A DNA stretch of 64,000 bases from positions 1,358,501 to 1,422,500 of the forward strand of contig NZ_RWJF01000001.1 in NCBI RefSeq assembly GCF_003970925.1, given 5' to 3'. Below the pieces are notes generated by a model. That model saw only the letters and a list, made by a program, of their open reading frames with translations. It was not told the DNA's origin and made no database searches. The translations under genes and the position numbers were made by a program. Shown piece by piece: positions 11,227 to 19,040 of this stretch. This DNA comes from Sphingomonas ginkgonis (GTDB lineage: Bacteria; Pseudomonadota; Alphaproteobacteria; Sphingomonadales; Sphingomonadaceae). Each line of letters opens with the position of its first letter. Within the stretch, counting starts at the first letter, position 1.

Positions 11227-12767
11227 AAGAGCAGAGCCCCGGCCACGGTGCCGATCGCGCCGGCGAGAAGTGCGACCAGGAGCAGGCGCCACGCCGACTG
11301 CGGCTGCAGCACTTCCACCTCGGCCAGGGGCGGCGGCGGCGGCGCGGCCCCTGGCTTGGGGAAGTAGGCGTCGATCCGGTCGATGAGGTCGGGCAGCTTG
11401 CGCAGCGAGCGCGAGGTGGCGATGAGCCGGTCGGCGACATAGGCTTCGGGCCCCAACTCGCTGCGCATCCATTCACGCAGGAAGGGCTCGGCGGTTTCCC
11501 ACATGTTGATGTCGGGATCGAGCGCGGTCGCCACGCCCTCGTTCATCACCATCGTCTTCTGCAATAGAAGCAGGTGCGGCTGGGTCTGCATGTCGAAGTC
11601 GCGGGTGATGGAGAAGAGTCCCTCGAGCATCCTTCCGACGCTGATCGACTTGACCGGAAGCCCGCGCATCGGTTCGCCAACGGCGCGGAGCGCGGTCGCA
11701 AACTCGTCGACATTGTGGTGCGAGGGGACGTACTGGGCTTCGAAGTGGATTTCGGCGACCCGGCGGTAATTGCCCGTGATCAGCCCATAGAGGATCTCGG
11801 CCAGCCACATCCGTGCCTGGCGGTTGATCCGGCCCATGATCCCGAAGTCGATCGCGGCAATCCGCCCGTCGCGCAGCGCGAAGAGATTGCCCTGGTGGAG
11901 GTCGGCATGAAAGAAGCCATCGACCACCGCCTGGCGAAGGAAGCCGCGAACGAGCGTGGCGGCGAGCTGCCTGACGTCATGTCCTTCCGCGATGAGCCGC
12001 TCGCGATTGGAGAGCTTGGTGCCGTCGAGCCACTCCAGGGTCATCACCCGGCGGGCGGTCCGCCGCCAGTCGATCTCGGGAATGTGGAAGCCGGGCTCGG
12101 CGACCATGTTCTCGGCGAGCTCCGAGGCGGAGGCCGCCTCGCGCTGGAGGTCGAGTTCGCGGTTCACCCACTGCCGGAAATAGGCGACGACCAGCCGCGG
12201 GCGGAGGCGGAGCGCCTCGTCGCCGCCATGGATTTCGACGTGCGCGGCGGCCCATTCGTAGGTTTCAAGGGCGCGGGCGAACTCCTCCTCGATCCCCGGG
12301 CGGAGCACCTTCACCGCGACGTCCTTGCCGTCGGTGGTCAGCGCGCGGTGGACCTGGGCGATCGAGGCGGCGCCGACCGGCTCCTCGTCGAACCGCGTGT
12401 AGAGGCTCTCCAGCGGCGCATCGAGCGCACTCTCGACCTGACGGCGGATCGCCGCAAACGGGGCGGGTGGGAGCGAGTCCTGCAGCTGGAGCAGGTTCTC
12501 GGCGGCCTCCGCTCCGACAAGGTCGGGGCGGGTGGCGAGCGCTTGGCCGAGCTTGATCGCCGCCGGCCCGATCGCCTTCATCGCGGCGGCGTAATCGGGA
12601 CGCTCCGGCACCCGGGTGCCGATCTGCGCCACCTGGATCAGCCGGCGGACCGGAGTGGGGGTGAGCGGGTCGCGCTCGATGCCCCGCAACGCGCCGTGGC
12701 GGGCAAGAGTCCGCCCCCATTTCAGCAGCCGCCAGAGATGGGTGACCGCGGTGGTCAAATCTTCCAC
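11223..12767 (-). CDS. ubiB: UbiB family protein (ubiquinone biosynthesis accessory ATPase)
   Basis: Atypical ADCK/ABC1 kinase-like protein needed for ubiquinone synthesis, probably as an ATPase acting with membrane-bound Ubi enzymes. The 514 residues include the family KxGQ signature (AIKLGQALATRPDL), the alanine-rich loop GAASIAQVHRA that replaces the usual kinase glycine loop, the catalytic-loop HADLHQGNLF and metal-binding DFGIMG. The C-terminal 30 residues form a hydrophobic membrane helix after a proline-rich linker. The start is GTG at 12767, overlapping ubiE by 13 bases, so the two are translationally coupled. Confidence 0.95.
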   Translation of the reverse strand: MEDLTTAVTHLWRLLKWGRTLARHGALRGIERDPLTPTPVRRLIQVAQIGTRVPERPDYAAAMKAIGPAAIKLGQALATRPDLVGAEAAENLLQLQDSLPPAPFAAIRRQVESALDAPLESLYTRFDEEPVGAASIAQVHRALTTDGKDVAVKVLRPGIEEEFARALETYEWAAAHVEIHGGDEALRLRPRLVVAYFRQWVNRELDLQREAASASELAENMVAEPGFHIPEIDWRRTARRVMTLEWLDGTKLSNRERLIAEGHDVRQLAATLVRGFLRQAVVDGFFHADLHQGNLFALRDGRIAAIDFGIMGRINRQARMWLAEILYGLITGNYRRVAEIHFEAQYVPSHHNVDEFATALRAVGEPMRGLPVKSISVGRMLEGLFSITRDFDMQTQPHLLLLQKTMVMNEGVATALDPDINMWETAEPFLREWMRSELGPEAYVADRLIATSRSLRKLPDLIDRIDAYFPKPGAAPPPPPLAEVEVLQPQSAWRLLLVALLAGAIGTVAGALLF

Positions 12768-13489
12768 CCGCTCCAGATGCAGACCAGCCCGCCGAGCAAC
12801 GGTTCGACGGCGGCCCGGACGAACCCCGCCTCGCCGATCATCTCGCGAAACCGCTCGGGCCGCGGGAAGCGGCGGATCGACTCGACGAGATATTGGTAGC
12901 TGTCGCGGTCGCCGGCCACCGCTTCGCCGACCCGCGGGATGACCTTGCTGGCATAGAGCTCATAGGCCTCGCCGAACCCCGGCCAATCGCTGGTTGAGAA
13001 TTCGAGCACGAAGATGCGGCCGCCGCGGCGAAGCACCCGATGCGCCTCGCGAAGCGCGGCCGGAATGTCGGTCACGTTCCGGATCCCGAACGCGATGGTG
13101 TAGGCGTCGAAGCTCGCGTCGGCGAAGCTCAGCGTCTCGGCATTCTCGACCTGCCAGAGAAGATTGTCGATCCCGCGCTTCTCGGCCCGCTGCTGCCCGA
13201 CTCCGAGCATGTCGGGGTTGATGTCGCTGACGGTGACCAGCGCACCCTTGGCGGCCATGCGGAAGGCGATGTCGCCAGTGCCGCCGGCCATGTCGAGGAT
13301 CTGCTCGCCGCTGCGGGGCTTCACCCGGCGGACGAAGCGATCCTTCCACAGCCGGTGCATGCCACCCGACATGAGATCGTTCATGAGGTCGTAGCGCCGC
13401 GCGACCGAGGTGAACACCGCGCCGACCTTGCGGGTCTTTTCCTCGGGCGTGACCAGCTGGTCGCCGAAATTGACTTGGGGCTGCTCCAT
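12755..13489 (-). CDS. ubiE: Ubiquinone/menaquinone biosynthesis C-methyltransferase
   Basis: SAM-dependent C-methylation of the quinone ring in ubiquinone synthesis. The 244-residue sequence has the UbiE signatures YDLMNDLMSGGMHRLWKD, SAM motif I DMAGGTGDIAFRM, and NVTDIPAALREAHRVLRRGG, ending IWSGWKI. It is divergent from mutM with a 47-base gap and overlaps ubiB. The order mutM, ubiE, ubiB is common in alphaproteobacteria. Confidence 0.97.
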   Translation of the reverse strand: MEQPQVNFGDQLVTPEEKTRKVGAVFTSVARRYDLMNDLMSGGMHRLWKDRFVRRVKPRSGEQILDMAGGTGDIAFRMAAKGALVTVSDINPDMLGVGQQRAEKRGIDNLLWQVENAETLSFADASFDAYTIAFGIRNVTDIPAALREAHRVLRRGGRIFVLEFSTSDWPGFGEAYELYASKVIPRVGEAVAGDRDSYQYLVESIRRFPRPERFREMIGEAGFVRAAVEPLLGGLVCIWSGWKI

Positions 13490-13536
13490 GGCTGGCGGCT
13501 CTAGCGGCGTCCGCCGCGGCTTGCCATAGCAAGGCC

Positions 13537-14343
13537 ATGCCGGAGCTGCCCGAAGTCGAGACCACCGTGCGAGGACTGTCCCGCGTGCTGCAGGGGCGCC
13601 GGCTGACCCGGGTCGAGGCGCGGCGCGAGGACTTGCGACGTGCGTTCCCGCCCGACCTCCGGCAGCGTCTCACCGGAGCGCGGGTAACGGGGCTGCGGCG
13701 GCGGGCAAAGTACGGCCTGATCGACACCGACCGCGGCGACACGATGATCTTTCATCTCGGCATGTCGGGGCGATGGCGGATCGCCCCGAGAGAGCTCGAG
13801 ACGCACGACCATCTGCTGCTGGCAACGGACGAGGGGCTGGACCTGGCGCTCAACGATCCGCGACGGTTCGGCTCCGTCGACCTGATGGCGACCGAGGAGG
13901 TGCCCGCCTGGCCGCCCTTCGTGGCGCTCGGCCCGGAACCCTTCGATCTCACCCCCGGGGAGTTGAAGCGCCGGCTTGACGGCCGAATTGCCTCGATCAA
14001 GCTGATGCTGCTCGACCAGGGGATCGTCGCGGGGCTCGGCAACATCTATGTTTGCGAGGCGCTGTTCCGCGCAGGGATCAGCCCGCTGCGCAAGGCCGGC
14101 AGCGTGTCGCTGGAGCGACTCCGCAGGCTGGTGCCCGCGATCAAGGCGGTGCTGGAGGAAGCGATCGCAGCTGGAGGATCGACCCTCCGCGACTATGCCC
14201 AGCCGGACGGCGAACTCGGCTATTTTTCCAAGCGGTTCGACGTGTACGATCGGGAGGGGCAGCCTTGTCCATGCGGGGGTACGGTCAAGCGGATCGTTCA
14301 GGGCGGGCGCTCGACCTGGTACTGCCCGCGCTGCCAGCGCTGA
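13537..14343 (+). CDS. mutM: Formamidopyrimidine-DNA glycosylase
   Basis: Base-excision repair glycosylase/AP lyase that removes 8-oxoguanine and formamidopyrimidines. The 268 residues begin MPELPEVET, with the catalytic proline at position 2 and glutamate at 3, and a helix-two-turn-helix domain around LLDQGIVAGLGNIYVCEAL. The C-terminal zinc finger is CPCGGTVKRI to WYCPRCQR with all four cysteines. It is divergent from ubiE and precedes rpsT. Confidence 0.97.
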   Translation: MPELPEVETTVRGLSRVLQGRRLTRVEARREDLRRAFPPDLRQRLTGARVTGLRRRAKYGLIDTDRGDTMIFHLGMSGRWRIAPRELETHDHLLLATDEGLDLALNDPRRFGSVDLMATEEVPAWPPFVALGPEPFDLTPGELKRRLDGRIASIKLMLLDQGIVAGLGNIYVCEALFRAGISPLRKAGSVSLERLRRLVPAIKAVLEEAIAAGGSTLRDYAQPDGELGYFSKRFDVYDREGQPCPCGGTVKRIVQGGRSTWYCPRCQR

Positions 14344-14448
14344 GGCTTGACCTTCGCCGCGCCCGTGCGTAGGGGAGCGCCGGACCGGTGCGAGCCCTGA
14401 GCCCGCGCCGCTTTTTCATTGCACCGCAGAACATTCGGGGATTTTTCG

Positions 14449-14712
14449 ATGGCGAACACGCCGCAAGCCAAGAAGCGCATCCGTCGCAACGCCCGGCGCG
14501 CCGAGATCAACCACAGCCGCATTGGTCGGATCCGGACCTTCATCAAGGCCGTCGAGTCGGCGCTCGCTTCTGGCGACAAGGGTGCTGCCACCGACGCGCT
14601 GAAGAAGGCGCAGCCGGAACTGGCGCGCGGCGTGGCGCGCGGCGTGCTGCACAAGAACACGGCTTCGCGAAAGTTCTCGCGCCTGACCAAGCGCTTGTCG
14701 CAGATGGCCTGA
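14449..14712 (+). CDS. rpsT: 30S ribosomal protein S20
   Basis: Small basic primary-binding protein of the 30S subunit, 87 residues, starting [14 protein letters not shown]. An in-frame upstream start at 14419 would add ten non-conserved residues, so the ATG at 14449 is preferred. It sits between mutM and dnaA, as in many alphaproteobacteria, and is followed 27 bases later by an intrinsic terminator that isolates it from dnaA. Confidence 0.97.
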   Translation: MANTPQAKKRIRRNARRAEINHSRIGRIRTFIKAVESALASGDKGAATDALKKAQPELARGVARGVLHKNTASRKFSRLTKRLSQMA

Positions 14713-14739
14713 CGGTTCACCGTCCCGAGCTGAAACATA

Positions 14740-14773
14740 GGGCCGCCGGAGCAATCCGGCGGCCCTTTTGTTT
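14740..14773 (+). terminator. Intrinsic terminator after rpsT
   Basis: An 11-bp perfect stem (GGGCCGCCGGA and its complement) with a GCAA tetraloop is followed by TTTTGTTT. It lies 27 bases after the rpsT stop and should end the rpsT transcript before the dnaA control region. Confidence 0.9.
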
Positions 14774-15092
14774 CGGCGCCGTAAAAAGTCCAATCTTTCC
14801 CGCGATTCGCGGCCGATCCTCGCTCTACAAAGCGATAAAAACGTGAGAAAACATGGGGTTCGACGGCTTTCTCTGACAGTTGAGGTGTCAAGCCGGATTA
14901 TTTCAGTCCGGTGAAAAAGATGGCTTGATGCAGCCCGGCCGACCTCGCACAAATGGCGGCTCCGGCAGTGATTCCACTGGGGGGACACAGTCCAGGAACG
15001 GCTTCTGACGGGCGACTCGCGGTCGCCCGTGTGCGTTGCCGCGTGCCGGAAGCAGTTGTTGTACGAGAGAGTTCGGGAGGCGATTTGCAGTG
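14774..15092 (+). promoter_or_regulatory. dnaA upstream region and structured leader
   Basis: Together with the rpsT terminator this is the 380-base stretch without a gene before dnaA. It is less G+C-rich in its first half. It contains a 7-bp stem TCAAGCC/GGCTTGA (14888-14894 with 14922-14928), a competing 5-bp hairpin (14893-14911), and a perfect 9-bp hairpin ACGGGCGAC/GTCGCCCGT (15008-15016 with 15022-15030, loop TCGCG). The last ends 62 bases before the ATG and has no U-tract, so it is not a terminator. I see no clear DnaA box of the TTATCCACA type and no convincing -35/-10 pair. The likely role is as the promoter and 5' leader of dnaA. Confidence 0.45.
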
Positions 15093-16523
15093 ATGGGGGA
15101 GTGCGGATCGACGGCACCGGCCACCGACCAGGGGAGCATTGCCGCCCCGCTGGTCGCCGCGTGGGAGAATATCCGCGGGGGCCTGCGCCGTGACCTCGGC
15201 GTACGGACCTTCGACGGTTGGTTGAAGCCGGCCGAGCTCGGTGGCTTCGATCCGGAGTCCGGCTGCCTCGAGATCAGCATGCCCAGCCAGTTCATGGCCG
15301 ATTGGGTCCGCTCCCACTTCGGCGACCGGCTCGAGCTGGCGTGGAAGACGACTCTGCCGATCGTCCGCGAGATCCGGGTGGTCACCTGCGACGGCGGGCC
15401 GCGCCCCGCGCCGCTGCTCATCCTCGAGGAAGAGCCGGAGCCGGTGGCCGTCAGCCCCGCCGCGGTCGCGGGCGCCAAGGCGAGTGCCGACGGCTATCCG
15501 CCGCCCAATTTTGATCCACGCTACAGCTTTCCCAACTTCGTCGTCGGCAAGGCGAACGAGGTCGCCTTCACCGCTGCGCGCACCTTGGCCGAGAGCGACA
15601 AGGTGGGGTTCAATCCGCTGTTCATCCATGGCGGCACCGGGCGCGGCAAGACGCACCTGCTGCACGCGATCGGCCAGACCTTCCTCGCCCGCAATCCGGG
15701 AGCGCGGGTGGTCTCGATGTCGGCCGAGAAGTTCATGGTCGAGTTCGTCCGCGCCATCCGCGAGAACGACACGATCGGCTTCAAGCATCGGCTGCGCTCG
15801 GCCGACCTGCTGCTGATCGACGACGTCCAGTTCATCGCCGGCAAGGAGTCGACGCAGGAAGAATTCTTCCACACGATGAACGAGATCATCACCGCCGGTC
15901 GGCGGCTGGCGATCACCTCGGACCGGGCGCCGCAGGACCTCGACGGTATCGCCCCGCGAATCCTGTCGCGCCTGAGCTGGGGGCTGGTCGCCGACGTCAA
16001 CGCGGCCGATTACGAGCTGCGCTTCAACATCCTGCTGGCGAAGCTCGGCCAGCTGCCGGGCGTCACCATGCCGCAGCCGGTCATCGAGTTCCTGGCGCGG
16101 CGCCTGACCGGCTCGATCCGTGAGCTGGAGGGCGCGCTCAACCGCATCGCCGCCTATGCGATGATGACCGGGCGTGCGGTCGACATGGCGTTCGTCGAGG
16201 AGGTGCTGGCCAACGTGCTGCGCGCCAACCAGCGGCGGATCACGATCGAGGAGATCCAGACCAAGGTCGCCGAGCACTACAACATTCGCAAGGCGGAGAT
16301 GACCTCGGCGCGCCGCGCGCGCGAGGTCGCCCGCCCGCGTCAGGTCGCGATGTACCTGTCCAAGCAGCTGACCCCCAAGTCGCTGCCGGACATCGGCCGC
16401 CGCTTCGGGGGGCGAGACCATACCACGGTGATCCACGCCGTTCGCCAGATCGAGAAGCTGCGCGCGAGCGATCCGGACATCGACGCCGCGGTGCGGATGC
16501 TGACCCGCCAACTCGAGGGTTGA
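15093..16523 (+). CDS. dnaA: Chromosomal replication initiator protein DnaA
   Basis: AAA+ initiator that binds oriC and opens the duplex. The 476 residues have an N-terminal domain I (ENIRGGLRRDLGVRTFDGWL), Walker A GGTGRGKT at residues 180-187, Walker B LLIDDVQF near 241-248, and the C-terminal DNA-binding helix-turn-helix with GRDHTTVIHA around residue 440. GGGAGG at 15075-15080 serves either GTG 15090 or ATG 15093, which are adjacent codons in the same frame; I list the ATG. Longer upstream starts give non-conserved sequence. The rpsT-dnaA neighbourhood is a usual alphaproteobacterial arrangement; oriC is not evident here. Confidence 0.97.
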   Translation: MGECGSTAPATDQGSIAAPLVAAWENIRGGLRRDLGVRTFDGWLKPAELGGFDPESGCLEISMPSQFMADWVRSHFGDRLELAWKTTLPIVREIRVVTCDGGPRPAPLLILEEEPEPVAVSPAAVAGAKASADGYPPPNFDPRYSFPNFVVGKANEVAFTAARTLAESDKVGFNPLFIHGGTGRGKTHLLHAIGQTFLARNPGARVVSMSAEKFMVEFVRAIRENDTIGFKHRLRSADLLLIDDVQFIAGKESTQEEFFHTMNEIITAGRRLAITSDRAPQDLDGIAPRILSRLSWGLVADVNAADYELRFNILLAKLGQLPGVTMPQPVIEFLARRLTGSIRELEGALNRIAAYAMMTGRAVDMAFVEEVLANVLRANQRRITIEEIQTKVAEHYNIRKAEMTSARRAREVARPRQVAMYLSKQLTPKSLPDIGRRFGGRDHTTVIHAVRQIEKLRASDPDIDAAVRMLTRQLEG

Positions 16524-16552
16524 GGGCGCCGGTCACGTCAGGCGAGACCACG

Positions 16553-16586
16553 AAAAAGCCCGCCGGATCGCTCCGGCGGGCTTTTT
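16553..16586. terminator. Bidirectional intrinsic terminator between dnaA and the lipoprotein gene
   Basis: A perfect 15-bp palindrome, AAAAAGCCCGCCGGA with its complement around a TCGC loop, gives an A-run on one side and a T-run on the other. It can terminate dnaA on the plus strand and the convergent lipoprotein gene on the minus strand. Confidence 0.93.
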
Positions 16587-16605
16587 CATGTCAGGGCCGC
16601 TCGGT

Positions 16606-17280
16606 TCAGCGCGGACGGCGGCCGGGCGGTGGAACGGTGATGCGGACGGTTTCGCCGCTGCGGCCCGGGAAGCCGGTGAACATGGCCTGGACCAGGTTCG
16701 GGACGAGCACGGCGAGCTCGTCCGTGGTGGAGCGGGCCACCGCACGACCGTCGAACAGCGGCTGATTGGTCGTCCGGCTGCGGATCGCCATGTCGAGCTC
16801 CGAACGATATTCGATATAGCTCGTCACCCCGCGCCCGTACCAGAAGGGGTCGTTCCAGCCGTAGTAGAAGGGCGAGCGGAAGCCGCCATAGTAGCCGCCG
16901 AAGCGGCTGTAGAAGGGACGCCCGTAGAAGCCGCGGTAGAAGGGATCGTAGAAGGGATCCGGGAACGGATCGCTCTCGAGCCGCTGCGTGCCGCGGTCGA
17001 CATGGTAGCCGACCTGGACGATCAGCTGCGCGGACTGCGGGTTGGCGGCCGGGGCGAACCCCTGGGCCGACAGGTTCTGGGCGACGAGCCCGGCATAGCG
17101 CTGGAACTCGAGCCCGTCGCGCGTGCCGCGGTCGGGCACCACGAAGAAGCTCTGACCGGCCGGGATCGGCAGGGCGTTGTAGCGGGTGACCTTGGCCGGG
17201 AGACCTTCGACACACCCGGAGAGACCGACGCCGGCGACCGATATCGCCAACGCGGCCGCGACTTTCTTGAAGCTAATCAT
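16606..17280 (-). CDS. DUF4136-like lipoprotein with a Tyr/Phe/Gly-rich segment
   Basis: Secreted lipoprotein of unknown function, 224 residues. The signal sequence ends in the lipobox LSGC, giving lipidation at Cys23. The N- and C-terminal parts resemble DUF4136 proteins (YNALPIPAGQSFFVVPD at the start, then SELDMAIRS and RAVARSTTDELAVLVPNLVQAM near the end). Between residues 104 and 150 lies a low-complexity insert of repeated DPFY, GFYG and PFYYG units, very rich in Tyr, Phe, Gly and Pro. It is a single gene, convergent with dnaA. The lipobox is seen; the DUF assignment is from overall likeness. Confidence 0.85.
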   Translation of the reverse strand: MISFKKVAAALAISVAGVGLSGCVEGLPAKVTRYNALPIPAGQSFFVVPDRGTRDGLEFQRYAGLVAQNLSAQGFAPAANPQSAQLIVQVGYHVDRGTQRLESDPFPDPFYDPFYRGFYGRPFYSRFGGYYGGFRSPFYYGWNDPFWYGRGVTSYIEYRSELDMAIRSRTTNQPLFDGRAVARSTTDELAVLVPNLVQAMFTGFPGRSGETVRITVPPPGRRPR

Positions 17281-17379
17281 GACGGAGCCTCGATGCGGAA
17301 AACGCTTGAACTTTCCGCATCATAGCACAGTTCCTTGTGAACCGTCGATGAAGCGAGCCGGCGCTGCGTCAGCCCGTCG

Positions 17380-18015
17380 TCAGAAATGCAGCCAAGACAA
17401 GGCGTAGGACAGCGCCACGAAGCCGGATTCGGCGATTACCGCGTCGACTACGATGCTGAGGACGGCCGCGACTCCGGCTGCAATGATCAGCATGCCGTCG
17501 CGATAGATGAGCGCGAGCCCGAACAGCGCGATCGCGGCGGCCGGGGCGATATGGAACAGGGGCACGGGGATCGCGGCGACCAGCGCCAGGAGGAAGCAGA
17601 CGAGCCCCACGAGCCGAGTCGCCGAATGGCCCGAGAGACGCAGCAGGCGCGGGCGGAACAGCCGTTCGACCTTGCGTTCGAGCCAGCCCATCTTCTCGAC
17701 CAGCCGGCCGATCTCATGCTTGGAGACCCCGCGACGGTTGAGCCAGCCGGGAAACCAGGGGGCGGCTCGCCCGACCACCATCTGGGCGGAGACGATCATC
17801 AGCGGGAGCGCGAAGAAGGCGCTGGTGCCCGGCGGCAGCGGCAGCATGTTGATTGCCGCAAACACCAGCAGGAGGCCGCCCCAGGCCCGCGCGTCGAGGC
17901 GGCGGGCCAGATCGGTGAAGGTCAGCCGGTCAGGCCCTTCGCTCGCGACGATTGCGGCCAGCTGCTCCGACAGGGCGAGCTCGGCGGTTTCGCCGGTGAG
18001 GTCTTCGTTGCTCAT
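17380..18015 (-). CDS. ExoD-like exopolysaccharide synthesis membrane protein
   Basis: A 211-residue integral membrane protein of the ExoD family, named after a Sinorhizobium gene needed for normal exopolysaccharide and alkali tolerance; its biochemical role is unknown. A cytoplasmic start (SNEDLTGETAELALSEQL) leads to LLLVFAAINMLPLPPGTSAF, a family hallmark, and then further helices ending SGFVALSYALSWLHF. I took the ATG at 18015; longer in-frame starts run back into trpS. It begins 12 bases after the trpS stop, so murJ-trpS-exoD-like probably form one operon. Confidence 0.85.
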   Translation of the reverse strand: MSNEDLTGETAELALSEQLAAIVASEGPDRLTFTDLARRLDARAWGGLLLVFAAINMLPLPPGTSAFFALPLMIVSAQMVVGRAAPWFPGWLNRRGVSKHEIGRLVEKMGWLERKVERLFRPRLLRLSGHSATRLVGLVCFLLALVAAIPVPLFHIAPAAAIALFGLALIYRDGMLIIAAGVAAVLSIVVDAVIAESGFVALSYALSWLHF

Positions 18016-18026
18016 GCGTACGGGAC

Positions 18027-19040
18027 TCAGAGGGTCAGCCCGACCGCGGCCTTGGCCCGGTCGAGGACGGGCGTTCCGATCGCGGCGGCGCGGGTCGCGC
18101 CGTCGGCGAGGATGCGGTCGAGTTCGGCGGGATCGCGGCGAAGCTCGCACAGCCGCTGCCTAAGCGGGGCGATCAATGCGATCAGCGCGTCGGCGAGCGC
18201 CGGCTTGAACGTGCCGAAGCCCTGACCGGCGAAGCGGGCGAGCACGGCCTCGCTGCTCTCGCCGGTAATCGCGGCGTAGATGCCGACGAGGTTTCGCGCC
18301 TCCGGCCGATCCGCGAGCAGCGCCGGGTCGTCGGGCAACGGCGCGGGATCGGTGCGGGCTTTACGGACTTTTTGGACGATGATCTCGTTTTCGTCGGTAA
18401 GATTGATCCGGCTCATGTCGGACGGATCGGACTTGGACATCTTGGCGGTGCCGTCGCGCAGGCTCATCACCCGCGCCGCGGTACCGCCGCCGATGAACGG
18501 CTCGGGCGCGATAAATAAGTCGGTCTGATAGTCGGTGTTGAACTTGATTGCGATGTCGCGGGTGAGCTCGATGTGCTGTTTCTGATCCTCGCCCACCGGC
18601 ACATGAGTGGCGCGGTAGAGGAGGATGTCGGCGGCCTGAAGCACCGGATAGTCGAACAGCGCAACCGAGGCGGTCTCGCGGTTCTTGCCCGCCTTATCCT
18701 TCCACTGGGTCATGCGGTTGAGCCAGCCCATCCGTGCGGTCCCGTTGAGGATCCAGCAGAGTTCGGAATGCGCCGGCACTGCCGACTGGGCGAACAGGGT
18801 CGACTTCGCCGGGTCGATCCCGCTGGCGATCAGCGCCGCCGCCATCTCGCGAATGTTCGCGAGCCGGGTGGCCGGGTCCACGAAGTCGGACAGTGAATGA
18901 AGGTCGGCGAGGAAGAAGAGGCACTCGGCCTCGTCTTGCATCCGTACCCAGCGCAGGATGGCGCCGAGCAGATTGCCGAGGTGCAGCCCGCCCGTCGGCT
19001 GGATGCCGGAAAGGACGCGTCGTTCAGGGTTCATCGTCAT
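18027..19040 (-). CDS. trpS: Tryptophanyl-tRNA synthetase
   Basis: Class Ic aminoacyl-tRNA synthetase that charges tRNA-Trp. The 337-residue sequence has the HIGH-type motif HLGN at residues 20-23 within QPTGGLHLGNLLGA, the KMSKS loop as AKMSKSDPS, and VGEDQKQHIELTRD. The ATG overlaps the murJ stop by four bases (ATGA), so translation is coupled to murJ. A second ATG two codons on is possible. Confidence 0.97.
   Translation of the reverse strand: MTMNPERRVLSGIQPTGGLHLGNLLGAILRWVRMQDEAECLFFLADLHSLSDFVDPATRLANIREMAAALIASGIDPAKSTLFAQSAVPAHSELCWILNGTARMGWLNRMTQWKDKAGKNRETASVALFDYPVLQAADILLYRATHVPVGEDQKQHIELTRDIAIKFNTDYQTDLFIAPEPFIGGGTAARVMSLRDGTAKMSKSDPSDMSRINLTDENEIIVQKVRKARTDPAPLPDDPALLADRPEARNLVGIYAAITGESSEAVLARFAGQGFGTFKPALADALIALIAPLRQRLCELRRDPAELDRILADGATRAAAIGTPVLDRAKAAVGLTL

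Noticed and set aside
14804..14971. GANTC sites (GATTC at 14804 and in the TGATTCC near 14969) as CcrM control of dnaA
   Set aside because: By base composition about one such site is expected by chance in a region of this size, so two are not informative alone.
14774..15092. oriC next to dnaA
   Set aside because: No DnaA boxes of the TTATCCACA type or 13-mer repeats are apparent. In several alphaproteobacteria oriC lies away from dnaA, near hemE or parAB.
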